Source: Dichetophora obliterata (Eukaryota; Arthropoda; Insecta; Diptera; Sciomyzidae). Taken from it: a stretch of DNA of 64,000 nt. The notes under the pieces are model-generated. The model ran no database searches. It was not told the DNA's origin and was given only the letters and a program-made list of their open reading frames with translations. Location: NCBI GenBank assembly GCA_963920525.1, contig OY986438.1, forward strand, positions 184,448,888 through 184,512,887, given 5' to 3'. Position 1 is the first letter of the stretch, and each line of letters starts with the position of its first letter. A program made the translations under genes and the position numbers. Below are positions 1 to 10,470 of this stretch, in pieces.

Positions 1-2025
1 TTTATTGTACCATTTTATTGATTTCTTACTTAAATGAAAATTTTACTTACTAAAGCAAATTTTTACTTACTAGTTAAATAGTATTTTACTTAAAATATAT
101 CTTTAACTTTGATGAAAACCGACTCACTTGAGCAAAAGCGTTTGTTATTTTATTTTTCTAATTTAATAAAGTATAATAAGGAGTCAAACTTTCAACAAAA
201 ACAAGGTGATGTACATTTTTTTTTTTTTTTTCATTATTAGTATAAATATTTTTGTCATGAACTGTATTCTTGAAGAAACACAACCAAACATACATTGTAA
301 CGCAATCTACCGTCCCTCTTTTAACGTGAATATACGTGATGCGATGAGGGAAACATTTTCAACAACAAACAGCAACAAAACCAGCAAAACAAATATTAGT
401 ACCCATCAGAATAAAGTTTTCAACATAATGAACTCATATTATTTGCTAAGGTAAATAACAAGGTGCGACATGCAAGCAGCTCAAAAGTCAAGAAACGATG
501 AAGTTTTTGTTGAATTTACGTAAATATGTTTTTTAGTATAGGAAGATTTTTTAAAAAATATGAGCATAAAAGTTAGTAGAGTGTTAAGAGGAAATAATTA
601 CCTGATAAATAATGTTTTTGATTTAATTAAATGATAAAATAAAAATATTCTAGAAAAACACACATACAATGGTTAAAAAACCAACAATATTTTGTCAAGA
701 TAATAAGGCAAATTTAAGTAGAATTGAGTAAAATTTTAGACATTAATGCGAAACTTTAGTCCAACCCAACAAGTTGCCAATATCACTATAAAAGCTTTGT
801 GCTTGCTTCAGCTTGACACAAGTGGTATTCAGCTACTCCCGCACATTGACATTTCCACACCAAAACAAGCAGCAACATTTGCACAACAATACAAAATACA
901 AGTCAAGTTTTAAACACATTGAATATTTTCAATTTTTTTATTTTTTACAAGCATACAATTTGAAATACATACCCAAAATAAAAAGAAATAAGTTTTGAGG
1001 AAAAATGGTTTGAACGAGAAAGAATTCTACAGAAAGAGCAGTACAAAAGATAGGAAAGAGGTGCTGATAAGGCAACGAAGTGGCGGAAGCGGATATACAT
1101 TTCGCAATATTTGAGGCTCGCAACCATGCAGCAGATGATGGCAGCTAATGTATTCAGTAAAAAATGTAAAGTCACAAATTGATGTTGGTTACATTTGGAT
1201 GATGTGATTATTGACACACTTTTCGGTTGATATGTAAATTTGATTTGTGGTAAGTAGTAGCTGGGAATTCAGTATCGTTTTTGTGGCAGATAAATAGTAA
1301 GAAGCAGCAAGAAATAACACAGAGTGCAAAAAAACTAAAATGTTTAGATATGGAAATAAATTCAAAATGCTTTCAATCAGCTTAGCTCTTAAAAAGAGCA
1401 AGAAAAAACGGCACTAAACGCAAGTATAAAGCTTTCAGAGGATAAAAAAAAAGCGCTAGACAGTTATATATTGACTATAAAATGAGACCTGAGCAAGAAA
1501 AAGTTCTTCAAATGAATTAAATTCGAAAATATTTTAATAGTTTCTAATATTAAATAAAAACATTCTTTTTAGATTAATGCTTTTTCTACTTAAATAACGC
1601 ACACATTTTGTCATAAAGATTTCAAATGCTTTTTAAATGATTTGAATATTTCTTGCTTATAAGAAATATTATTCACTCTAACGCTAAAAAATGCTGAAAG
1701 CAGCAGGTAAAATTTAATCATAACTTAACTTCCTGTACAATCAACTTTAATGCATATTCTAAATCCACGCGCACCGACAAACACATGTGACAGATCACAC
1801 ACACACTCACACAAATATGGACGAATAAGAATACACATACAGAGACAGATGTTACAACATCTGACAACATCTGACAGGTCCGTAGACAAAGGAGGTTTTC
1901 GGGGATGAAAACCCAAAAGGAGTTTGAAGGTTAAAAAAATTAATACGAATAGGACTTAAAGATACCCAGAGAATTACAATTTAATACTCCTAGTTCTATT
2001 ATAATAAAAACAAGTTTCTGTAAAC
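1..2025. other. AT-rich non-coding stretch
   Basis: No gene, RNA or element is recognisable here. The first ~110 bases repeat a TTTTACTTA(CT) motif about five times, which may be the end of a degenerate tandem repeat cut by the window edge. A short CA-rich run lies at 1795-1815. Short open frames in this stretch have simple-sequence composition and no recognisable domain. Confidence 0.5.
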
Positions 2026-2441
2026 TACACCGCTAAAAATCTTGGAATAAAATTCAAACTTTTTTGTGCTTTATATATGGCCACACCAGTTTTGGTTTCA
2101 AATCTAGTATTTGCAAAATACTAAAAAATCGTTTTGATACAGCCTTAGTTTAAAATTAAGTATAAGCTTGGATTGAAATATAAAAAAAAATAACAAACAC
2201 AGTGAGATTCAAACCAGAGACATCCAGTTTGTAAGCTCACTACGTTAACCACTGGGCTATTACGGTATACGAAATATTGAGTTTCAGCATTTTAATATTT
2301 CTTTGGTTTAAATTTTAGTACAGTAAAGTTTTTATTATGGGTTAGTATTTGTGAAAGTTAAAATTTTAAACCTCAAGGTTGCAGGTTATGCAGTAGTATT
2401 TTAGCTGGACTAAAATTTATTCCAAGATTTTTAACCGTGTA
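2026..2441. mobile_element. MITE-like element with terminal inverted repeats and a tRNA-like core
   Basis: The two ends are inverted copies: TACACCGCTAAAAATCTTGG at the left and, read on the other strand, TACACGGTTAAAAATCTTGG at the right, continuing for a few more bases. The 416-bp element carries no coding sequence, so it is non-autonomous. No target duplication is clear, and the superfamily is not assigned. A tRNA-like segment sits in its middle on the minus strand. A similar end motif (GTTAAAAATGTT, minus strand) recurs near 28,094-28,113. Confidence 0.6.
2199..2265 (-). other. tRNA-like segment (Pol III box A/box B)
   Basis: On the minus strand the sequence has a good A box (TAGCCCAGTGGTTAACG) followed about 35 bases later by a B box (GGTTTGAATCTC), the internal promoter layout of tRNA genes and tRNA-derived SINEs. 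A clean seven-pair acceptor stem is not visible, so this is called tRNA-like and not a functional tRNA gene. Confidence 0.5.
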
Positions 2442-3438
2442 CATAAACCAAATCGGCCGACTAATACGCCCACCCTTCATATAACCTAAGTTGGTATGAC
2501 GGTATATTTCCCCAACAAAGCATTTGTTTATTCTTTCAGAAAAAATATATAAATAATTTTGAAGAGGTACGTTTTTTTTAATAACTTTTGAAGTTGCAGA
2601 AATTTTTTACTTTTTGGTTAAAAAAGAGTTACACAGATAACGTTTCTACCGAGATCATGATAAATAAAAGGCATACAAAAATTTAAATAACTTTAACTAA
2701 TTCTATATTTTCTGTACTAACATTATCTTATATTATGCATATTTTCTTAATAATTTGTTGTAAAAAAATTAGCAACGTCTGTTGTTTCTTTAGCACAGCA
2801 AGACCTAAAAACAACCTCAAAAATTTAATTTTTGTAAAGGATTGCAGTTATTTTTATTTAATCTTACTTAAGTTCAATTACTTATAATTATAAAAATAAC
2901 TTATTTGAAAGAGTTGCAGAGGTATTATTTCGTGTTTTTTAATCACTTTAAAAGTTGCTGAAATTTTAGTCATTTGTCAGAGATAAAATTAGTACCAATA
3001 ACGATCACGGTACATAAAAACCAACAAAAAATATTTTCCAGACAGATACAATTCCATCTTTTTTTTATACAACTTGTAAATACTTATATTAACAATTAAT
3101 TAAGAAAATTTTTAAAAGTATGCATATGTATTATATGCATATGTATTTAATGCTATAGAAATACTTTAAATTGCACTGAATTTAGGTGTTCTTTCTCGAC
3201 ATGTAAGCTTATTTTTCAGTATTTTGAAAAAAAAATATATTTTTTAATTATGACCGCACTTGTTGTTACACTTAATTCTCATCTCTTTGTATAAAATAAG
3301 TTTCGTACGCGTCAAGCCGACGGCCATAATTTTTTGTTTAAAGGTTTTTTATATTTTAAACTAATGTGTTCATGGCCTTTTAACAGCATATGTATTAGCA
3401 CTGACGATCTCCTTTAACTATAAATAAAAAAATTCACA
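2442..3438. other. AT-rich non-coding stretch
   Basis: No feature recognised. The only local structure is a short palindromic ATATGCATATGTATT-type segment near 3,120-3,150. Confidence 0.4.
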
Positions 3439-3458
3439 TTTTATTTATTTATTTATTT
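3439..3458 (-). repeat. (TAAA)n 3' tail of the LINE
   Basis: Five TAAA-type units on the minus strand mark the 3' end of the LINE. Tails of this simple-repeat kind are typical of several non-LTR clades that do not use a plain poly-A tail. Confidence 0.6.
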
Positions 3459-3587
3459 CTATTTTAACTATCAACAATCGTTTAACAGTTTGAGTAATAA
3501 TATATAAATTATAAAAAAATATGATATAAAACTAATAAAATGTAAACATAATTATATTAAAGAATATTACACTTTTATAAATTCATT

Positions 3588-5454
3588 TTAAACAATTCTT
3601 AATAAATTTCGTTTAAAAGTTTGTCTATTCAGAGTGAGATCTATTTGAGCACTTATGGAATTGAACGCTAAGCACATATTATTAATAGGATCATTACGGC
3701 CATAGTTTGTCCTATGATACGGAATGTAAAAAAAATTTCTTTGCCTAAAATATCTCTCAGGCGCATATATTCTTAAAAGAGCGAGGAGTGGCGCGCAGTC
3801 TATATGTGACATAATTATATCGCAAACAAAAATAACAAGAAAAAATTTACGTCTGGAGGCTAAGGTATTAAGACCCAGAAGAGCACACCTAGATACGTAC
3901 GTTGGCATAAAATTCCAATTTAATTTAAACATTATGTAACGAGTGAAACGTTTTTGTATTTTTTCCAATCGCAAAGAATCTACCTCGTAATATGGATCCC
4001 AGATCACACATCCATATTCCAAGATAGACCTTACTAAAGATAAAAATAACGTTCTAAGGGTATATGGATCCTTAAATTCCTTCGAATTACGCCTCAAAAA
4101 ACCCATCATTGCATTAGCCTTAGTAATTATGCAATCGTAATGGTTGGAAAAAGAAATTTTTCTATCAAATAGAATTCCCAGATCAGATGTAGACTCGACA
4201 CGTGAAAGACTACTATTTGCGATTGAGTAATTAAAAAAATTTGGTTCTTTTTTCATATAAAAAGACATAATGTTGCATTGGCAACATTTAAATAAAGTCT
4301 ATTAACTGAACACCATTTAATCATATTGCTTAAATCAATTTGAAGAAGTCGATGGTCGGAAGTTGAAGAAATCGAATTAAACAGTTTAACATCATCAGCA
4401 TACATGAAACAGTAAGTATGCTGTAAAAAGTTTGGGAGATCGTTGATGAACAAGACAAACAATAGAGGTCCAAGGTGGCTTCCTTGGGGCACACCAGAAT
4501 GGTAAGTAATAGATTTTGAGTAGCAGTTACCAATACGAACAACTTGATACCTATCAGAAAGGTAATTCCTCAGCCAGGATAACAAAGAGGAATGAAACCC
4601 CATTAGGGAAAGTTTTTTAACCATAATGGAGTGCTGAACTCTATCAAAGGCTTTGGCGAAATCAGTAAAAATTACGTCAATTTGATTGACTTTTTCCATT
4701 TCAGTTTTAATGAAGTGAGAGAACAGTGTTAGGTTTGCAGAAGTAGATTTACCACTAACAAAACCGTGTCAGAATTCAGAGATAGAGTTTTTAATTCTAG
4801 CATAAATGTGTTTTTTGACAATTGACTCAAATAATTTAGGGTCAAGGGCAATTTTGATATCGGTCGATAGTTCGCTATATTTTGCCTAGAGCCAGACTTA
4901 TGGATAGGGACTATAATGGATTCTTTCCAAATATTCAAAAGCTGCCCTGTCTTTAAAGATAAATTAAATAAAAGCGCTAATGGCTGAGCTAGCACAGCTG
5001 CGCAGTTTTTTAGAAATATTGGGGGAATATTATCAGGACCAGTTCCTTTATTAATGTCTAGGGTGAGCAAATCTTGTAAGACATCATCATCAGAAAGAAC
5101 TAATGAACCCATATCAATAATAGGGTTGTCATTATAATAAAAAGGGCAGTTCACGTCATCTCCGTCGTCTAATAAAAAATTCGATTGAAAATAATCAGCA
5201 AAAAGATTTGTGACGTCTGAAGTGCTACTTGCAGTTTTTTCGTTAAAAAACATATTTTTAGGGAAACCCTTCGTGTTCCTTTTTTTATTTAAAAAATTCC
5301 AAAAGTTCTTCGGATTTTCTCTAATATCAGACTCCAGCTTATTAAGGTGAGATTTGTAGAGCGATTCTTTAAGAGATGCGTATTCACTACGCGCCTGTAA
5401 ATAGGTTTGACGAAAAGATATATTTATTTTACTTTTTTTGAACAATTTGTTCAT
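3588..5454 (-). pseudogene. LINE ORF2, reverse transcriptase and C-terminal region (frameshifted)
   Basis: Three consecutive frames together cover the reverse transcriptase. The first (4,729-5,454) carries the linker FWNFLNKKRN, then NKGTGPDNIPP and NYRPIS of domains 0-2. The second (4,253-4,699) carries the catalytic motif A (FTDFAKAFDRVQH, Asp present), GVPQGSHLGPLLFVLFINDL and the YADD box (FMYADDVKLF). The third (3,588-4,268) carries the thumb and C-terminal region with LGILFDRKISF and LEYGCVIWDP. The catalytic residues are intact, but the breaks between frames at about 4,700-4,730 and 4,255-4,270 make the copy dead. It is followed by a short 3' UTR and the TAAA tail. Confidence 0.92.
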
Positions 5455-5462
5455 ACGGTTTT

Positions 5463-6472
5463 TTATTTTGAAAGACTTTTATTGAACCACTCCGGCTTAG
5501 AACTTTTCCTTATCTTTTTAATAGGAACAAAGCGAGTAAGTCCTTGATTTATAATTTCGATAAAAAAGTCATAATTATCTGACAAGATATCACCAAAACC
5601 CAGACGCCAATCCACACTCGATAAAAATGTAGATATCGCTGCGTAATCAGCTTTTTTAAATGCAAAAACAAAAGTATCTTCTTCTATGGCAGATGTATCA
5701 TTAATAAGAATTTCTAATTGTATTAAAAGTGCTTTATGATGAAAACTATTATTTGAAAGAAGTAAATCCGATTCAACACAATTGGCATTTAGCTCATTAT
5801 CAATAAAAATAAGATCTAAGATTTTGTTCAAGCTATTTGTGACAGAGTTTATTTGAATCAGACCCAAGGAATATATAGAGTCTAAAAAATCGATTTCCAA
5901 ATTGTTGCACATCGAGTTCGGAATCATACTTAAAAGATTCTTAGAATAAGTCCAATTTACACTACTTAAGTTGAAATCACCCAATACAATCGGGTATTCA
6001 TTATCTTTGAGCCTATCAATTACGTTCAACATATTAATAAAGTGCATGGAATAAACTTCACTTGAAGAGCAAGGTGGAATATAAGATACAAATATATATA
6101 TACTTTTAATATAGTTACAACCATCACCATCCCAAGGGCAATCTACACGAACGCATATTTGTTCCAAGAGATCGGATGTGTTTAGCAATGATATCTGCTG
6201 ACAATGATAAACTGCACGGATAGCAATTAAGACACCACCACCTCTTGTTAAGCCAGTTGATGTCAATGACCGATCACGGCGAAAAACCTCGAACGTTTCA
6301 TCAAAGAATTCAGATGTATAGATGCTCTGATGTAACCAAGTCTCCTATCTATCACCAAAGCGATAACATCAAAAGAACAATCCATAATATTTAAAGAAAA
6401 CTGAGTGGACTTTGTACGGAGGCCACCCGAATTTTGGTAATAAAGTTGTAGAAATTTATTGACAGGACTCAA
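5463..6472 (-). pseudogene. LINE ORF2, apurinic-type endonuclease domain (frameshifted)
   Basis: This is the N-terminal part of ORF2, the nuclease that nicks target DNA to prime reverse transcription. It begins with LQLYYQNSGGLRTK and FDVIALV, the first strands of the exonuclease-III-like fold. The frame is then lost near 6,263-6,350. In the next frame come FRRDRS, GGGVLIAI and, near residue 95 of the second fragment, VLGDFNLSSVNW, which holds the catalytic Asp-Asn pair of this family. A later LDLIFID motif matches the C-terminal catalytic block, where the usual SDH becomes SNNSFHHKAL. At least one frameshift lies inside the domain and another joins it to the reverse transcriptase, so no functional nuclease is made. 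Confidence 0.85.
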
Positions 6473-6520
6473 AATGCCGCCATTATTCGATAAAATACTA
6501 ACATTATTAGATAGTTTTTT

Positions 6521-7033
6521 TTAAGTGCGCTGAGTTTGTTTTGGCGGGCGCACGTAGTTTTTTGAAACATAAAACTGTTTCACACGCACCTCTGATGACC
6601 AAAAATCTGAATTGTAGACCACACTTACAAGTGCTGCAGGTATGGCTATTTTAAAACTTATAAATTTTGAGTCCGAAACATATTTTTTAGTTAAACTAAA
6701 ACAGGAAACTTCCGTTGAAGCTATATTTGCTTTTGATGACACATATTCTTGAATCGCTTGATATGTTGTAGTTGATCTTAAATTTGATACATGAAACCAC
6801 TTTCGGCGCTTTATAACATCAAAGTTTTCGCCAACATAGTCATTACATCCAATAATTGGTTTAATTATTTCTGAATGTTTATTGCTATGTTTATTTAAAT
6901 GTGAGATAAGTTTTGATGACAAAAATTCATGAGTTGTCCCACTGTCATTGGAGCGAACGGGAGCATTAGAAACGGAGAAGCACTGACCTTCGTTTTGTTC
7001 ATTAACCTTAGTGCCAATTATTGCATTATAATA
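6521..7033 (-). pseudogene. LINE ORF1 protein, C-terminal part
   Basis: An open frame of about 170 residues, without its N-terminus. It ends with a segment matching the C-terminal domain of ORF1 proteins from Jockey/CR1-type LINEs: a RRKWFHVSNL start, a central CFSLTKKY strand, SFKIAIP, and DFWSSEVRVKQF near the end. In active elements ORF1 encodes an RNA-binding, chaperone-like protein that packages the element's RNA. The N-terminal zinc-knuckle or coiled-coil part is missing because the element is 5' truncated; the frame runs unbroken up to a stop near 7,034. It lies directly upstream of the endonuclease of ORF2, about 50 bases apart, on the same strand. The best visible start (a TTG at 6,922) is artificial, since the true start was lost. 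Confidence 0.75.
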
Positions 7034-7807
7034 TTAAAGATATTTAAGATGTAATAAATTTTGCGTGAAGTAGTTCCATATGAGAGAAGTAACTTTCAAT
7101 ATCAAATTCGTTCAAATCAGCAAATGGAACAATACTTATTTGAATTGGTGGTTTTGTTAAAAATTATTGAAAAAGAAATGTTTTTTATTTTCACCTTTTT
7201 TACAACCTTTTTAACCTTTTACGCTCTCAGAACAATAATGTTTATATGAAAAAAATTAAATGTATGTGATATAAAAACCTGTTATTAATAAAACAAAAAT
7301 GTCAAGAAAATTCATTTAAATTGAATTTGATATAAATGAATTTCGTTCAAGTCCTATATAAATTCATGAGAGCAATATATTTTGTTTAAAAATATTTTTG
7401 TTTTTCAAAAGAACGTTTTTACCGAACAAAATTTTTTTATTCACGGACAAAACGGAAACAAAAATAATTTTTTTTTTTTTTTTTAATAACAATTTGAGGA
7501 CGACAAACAAACCGCTGTAAATTTTAAAAAATTTTCTTTACGAAAATATCTTGAAAATTGTGCTCACACGACTAAAAAATGAATAAGGGTTATTTTTCAC
7601 CCATTTGTAGTCAAAGGGTTAATATTATGTCCGTTATGATTTAAGATTTTTTTTTTTTGTTTTAATGAATTTCAGTTCCTGGTTTAAATAAATTTATGGA
7701 TTTCAACCCCTCCCACACTCTATGGAAAGTAAATCGAATCAGGTAAAAAAATATCATAAGAACAAAATTTGCAAAAGTGTGTGTTTTTGTTTAGTAACAA
7801 CCCAGTG
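7034..7807. other. AT-rich non-coding stretch
   Basis: No gene or element recognised; only A- and T-runs (for example 7,468-7,485). Confidence 0.4.
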
Positions 7808-8478
7808 CGCTAAACGGATCTGTTTTGAATTCGAGACAAACTCACTTCTTCGTAAATATATTTTATCCTAAATAGATTGCGTTTCGCATCCGGAACTGTT
7901 TTTTTCGTATGAAATTTCTCTCAAAAACGCGAATAGCTTTTTTTTATTTTTTTCGGATCCGTCTCAAACTCAGAAGGAACTTCATAAAAAAGGCGGATTC
8001 GTTTTTTCAAAGTAACGCGAATTCGAGACTAGCTCATTAATTTTAATAATAATGATTTATGATTAATTTAAAATTTCATTTTTTATTTAAATTTTTTTAG
8101 TAGTTGTTAGTAATTATTTAGTAAGTTTCCGGAAAATATTTTGTTAACGGCTATCCTATAGTCACATGTAGCTTGTTTACTTTTGATAAATATTTAAAAA
8201 TTTTGACCAGAGAAATTTGAAGGAGAGCTTGAGGAGCACATTCCTAATTATATAAAAAGTTATTTAAAATAAAAATAAATGCATAATGGTATTTCATATC
8301 CCTAATCCACTGAAAATAACATAGAACATTTTATAACAAATTAAAGCTTTTATGCTAACGTTGTAACCAATTTTTTGACGGATTCGTAACGGGTTCGAAA
8401 CGGGTTCGTCGAAACATAAGAAAGCAAAGCGCGTACGGACGGAGTCGTAACGGGTTCGAAACAGATCCGCATTCGTTT
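7808..8478. repeat. Cluster of GGATYCG/TTCGAGAC-type direct and inverted repeats
   Basis: GACGGATTCGTAACGGGTTC (8,378 on) recurs 60 bases later as GACGGAGTCGTAACGGGTTC (8,438 on). GAATTCGAGAC occurs near 7,829 and 8,021. CGGATCTGTTTTGAATTCG (7,815-7,833) is an imperfect inverted copy of the end at 8,457-8,475. Together they suggest a decayed inverted-repeat element of about 670 bp, but no target duplication is clear. Confidence 0.4.
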
Positions 8479-9000
8479 TTGTGCACATTGGAAAAATCTT
8501 TCAAACACGGTCATACCCTTATAGATCACCACCAGCAATTACCACCCACAAGCTTTGCTGCCACATCCACCGAAACCTCATCATCTACGCCAACAACTAA
8601 AAACCTGTGGAAGCACTGATGCAGAGCAATAAACTACACACTGCAGCGTTATGTGCGTGCTCAACAAATATGAGTGTGTATGTATGTGTGTGTTTGTGTC
8701 TCTGAACGATGATTTTTGTGGCTATATAAGTGCTCCTTGCATGTGATGGCACACAAGCGAACAGGTGTTAGTTCAAATAACTTGAATGATATGTTATAAA
8801 ATTTGAGCACTACTATTTTTTTATTTTTTCTAATTTTTCCCGCTCCATAAGTTAAGTAAAAAAATTTATGTTTAAAAAAGCTATTATGATTATCGTTAGT
8901 GTCATCAGAATGTTGTTAAAAGTTAATGCAATATAAATAGCAAAGTGTAAACCAATATAAAACTATGGTTTCTTCCTTGTTTGAATTAAAAAAAAAACAC
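8479..9000. other. Non-coding stretch
   Basis: No feature recognised apart from a short TG-rich run at about 8,670-8,700. Confidence 0.4.
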
Positions 9001-9004
9001 TTAA

Positions 9005-9673
9005 AGGTATAATATACGTGTAAAAATGGAAAAACAGCAGATTGTTTCCAAACATTTTTTTGAGGTACAAGAAGTTGTTATATTTTTTAAATTTGTACAG
9101 GTTATTGTACATTAAAAATACTTTATAAAAATATTTTTTAGAAATTTTCTGGGTAAAAATAAAATTGAAAAAAAAACATCCAAAACGGTTCGATAGATAA
9201 CTCAAAATTTATTGCTTCGATTTCAATGAATCTTATTGCATTTTGTTCCTAATTTTGTCCTTTAAGCATACAACTTAAATTCAAGTATCTATTTCCTTTT
9301 ATTTCATTTTAATTGACAAAAAAGCGCGCAAAAATCTATTTTTTAAAAACTTTTTACTAAAACTTTCACCAAAATTTCGAAAAAACCCCCTGGGGTCGTT
9401 CGTGGGTGGGATGCTCAATTATTGACCTATACTTTAAAATAACAATTGATTTATTTGTGTCAGATACATGAGAAAGGTCATATTCATCGAACAGTTTTGG
9501 ATGTTTTTTTTAAATTTCATTTTTAGCGACCATAAAAAGCCAGAAAATTGCTGAAAAAAAAATATATTAAAGTAGTTCTTATGTACAATAAACTGTATTA
9601 ATTCAAAAAAAAATATAACAACTCCTTGTACCTCAAAAAAATGTTTGTACCTCTTTTGCACGTAAATTATACC
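9005..9673. mobile_element. TTAA-flanked foldback/MITE element with ~200-bp terminal inverted repeats
   Basis: The left 200 bases (9,005-9,200) and the right 200 bases (9,470-9,673) are inverted copies with about three quarters identity by eye. They share GGTATAAT at the tip, CATTTTTTTGAGGTACAAG further in, and ACATCCAAAAC plus GTTCGAT at the inner limit. TTAA lies on both sides (9,001-9,004 and 9,674-9,677), with one extra A on the left. TTAA duplication fits piggyBac or Kolobok superfamilies. There is no coding sequence in the 270-bp middle. The two short open frames here are the inverted repeats themselves read as protein. Confidence 0.65.
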
Positions 9674-9677
9674 TTAA

Positions 9678-10058
9678 CTCAGCACATCACACATTAAAAA
9701 TAGTACACCAAACACCAAACATTAAATAATTGACTTTATGTATCGTACATAAGACATAAAAAATTACAAATCATACAACTAAGTTAAAACATAATAGTTC
9801 ATAAATAATAGGAATTCAGCATCATGAAACAACATACAATACAAAGCATATGTATATCATCCATCACATCACATTATATCATACAACATAACTGTGTTCC
9901 AAGCCTAGTGCACAAAACATCCTAAATTTCGAGCTTTTAGCAAGGCCCTTGCTTAGCCTAGAATTTAGAAGTTGAAATCAACGTAATCTTTTTATTTAAG
10001 GTAATATTTAGTTAATATATTTAATATCACAAAAATTTTATAAATAAAAAAAAGCTAT
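9678..10058. other. Non-coding stretch
   Basis: AT-rich with scattered CATCACATCATACA-like short repeats (about 9,670-9,890); nothing else seen. Confidence 0.4.
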
Positions 10059-10078
10059 TTAACCCTTTCGGGACGCAC

Positions 10079-10094
10079 GGTACACATGTGTACC
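10079..10094. repeat. 16-bp perfect palindrome next to the piggyBac left end
   Basis: GGTACACATGTGTACC is identical to its own reverse complement and lies 16 bases inside the left tip. A diverged copy, GGTATATATATGTACC, lies near the right end. A palindrome at both subterminal positions suggests a transposase-binding site (inference). Confidence 0.6.
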
Positions 10095-10470
10095 ATCAAA
10101 AGTTCAAACATTCCTAAAATCTCATATAACAGCGATAATCAAACCAAATGTGTACCAGTTCGTGAAGGTGGGCACAAAATATACCCGTTTTTTGAAATTT
10201 TTTGTAACTCAAAAACTTGAGTTTGTGTTGTATTTTTGGAGTTAACTAAATAATATAGAAATATTTTCGAAAAAAACAGTAAACATATTCATTCTAAATT
10301 TGAAAAGTGCGATGATAATATAAAATTTAAGACTTTCGGATCTAAATAAAATAGTTATCAACAAATAAACGTAAAACTGGCATATCATTCGTCATGTATG
10401 TTGGTACTTATAAATACCGCTCGTCTTTTTTCGCTTATATAATATGTTACTCTTGTTTTCTTAGACTTCA

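Larger units (their letters stand above)
3439..7033 (-). mobile_element. Broken non-LTR retrotransposon (Jockey/CR1-type LINE)
   Basis: Reading on the minus strand, the order is ORF1 C-terminal part, apurinic-type endonuclease, reverse transcriptase, 3' UTR and a (TAAA)n tail. This is the standard two-ORF LINE layout. The element ends in a TAAA microsatellite (3,439-3,458), not a plain poly-A. The 5' side stops inside ORF1, as expected from incomplete reverse transcription. At least four frame changes break ORF2, so it is inactive. No target duplication could be identified. The clade is judged from the motifs YYQNSGGLRTK and FWNFLNKKRN and is uncertain within the Jockey/CR1 group. Confidence 0.88.
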
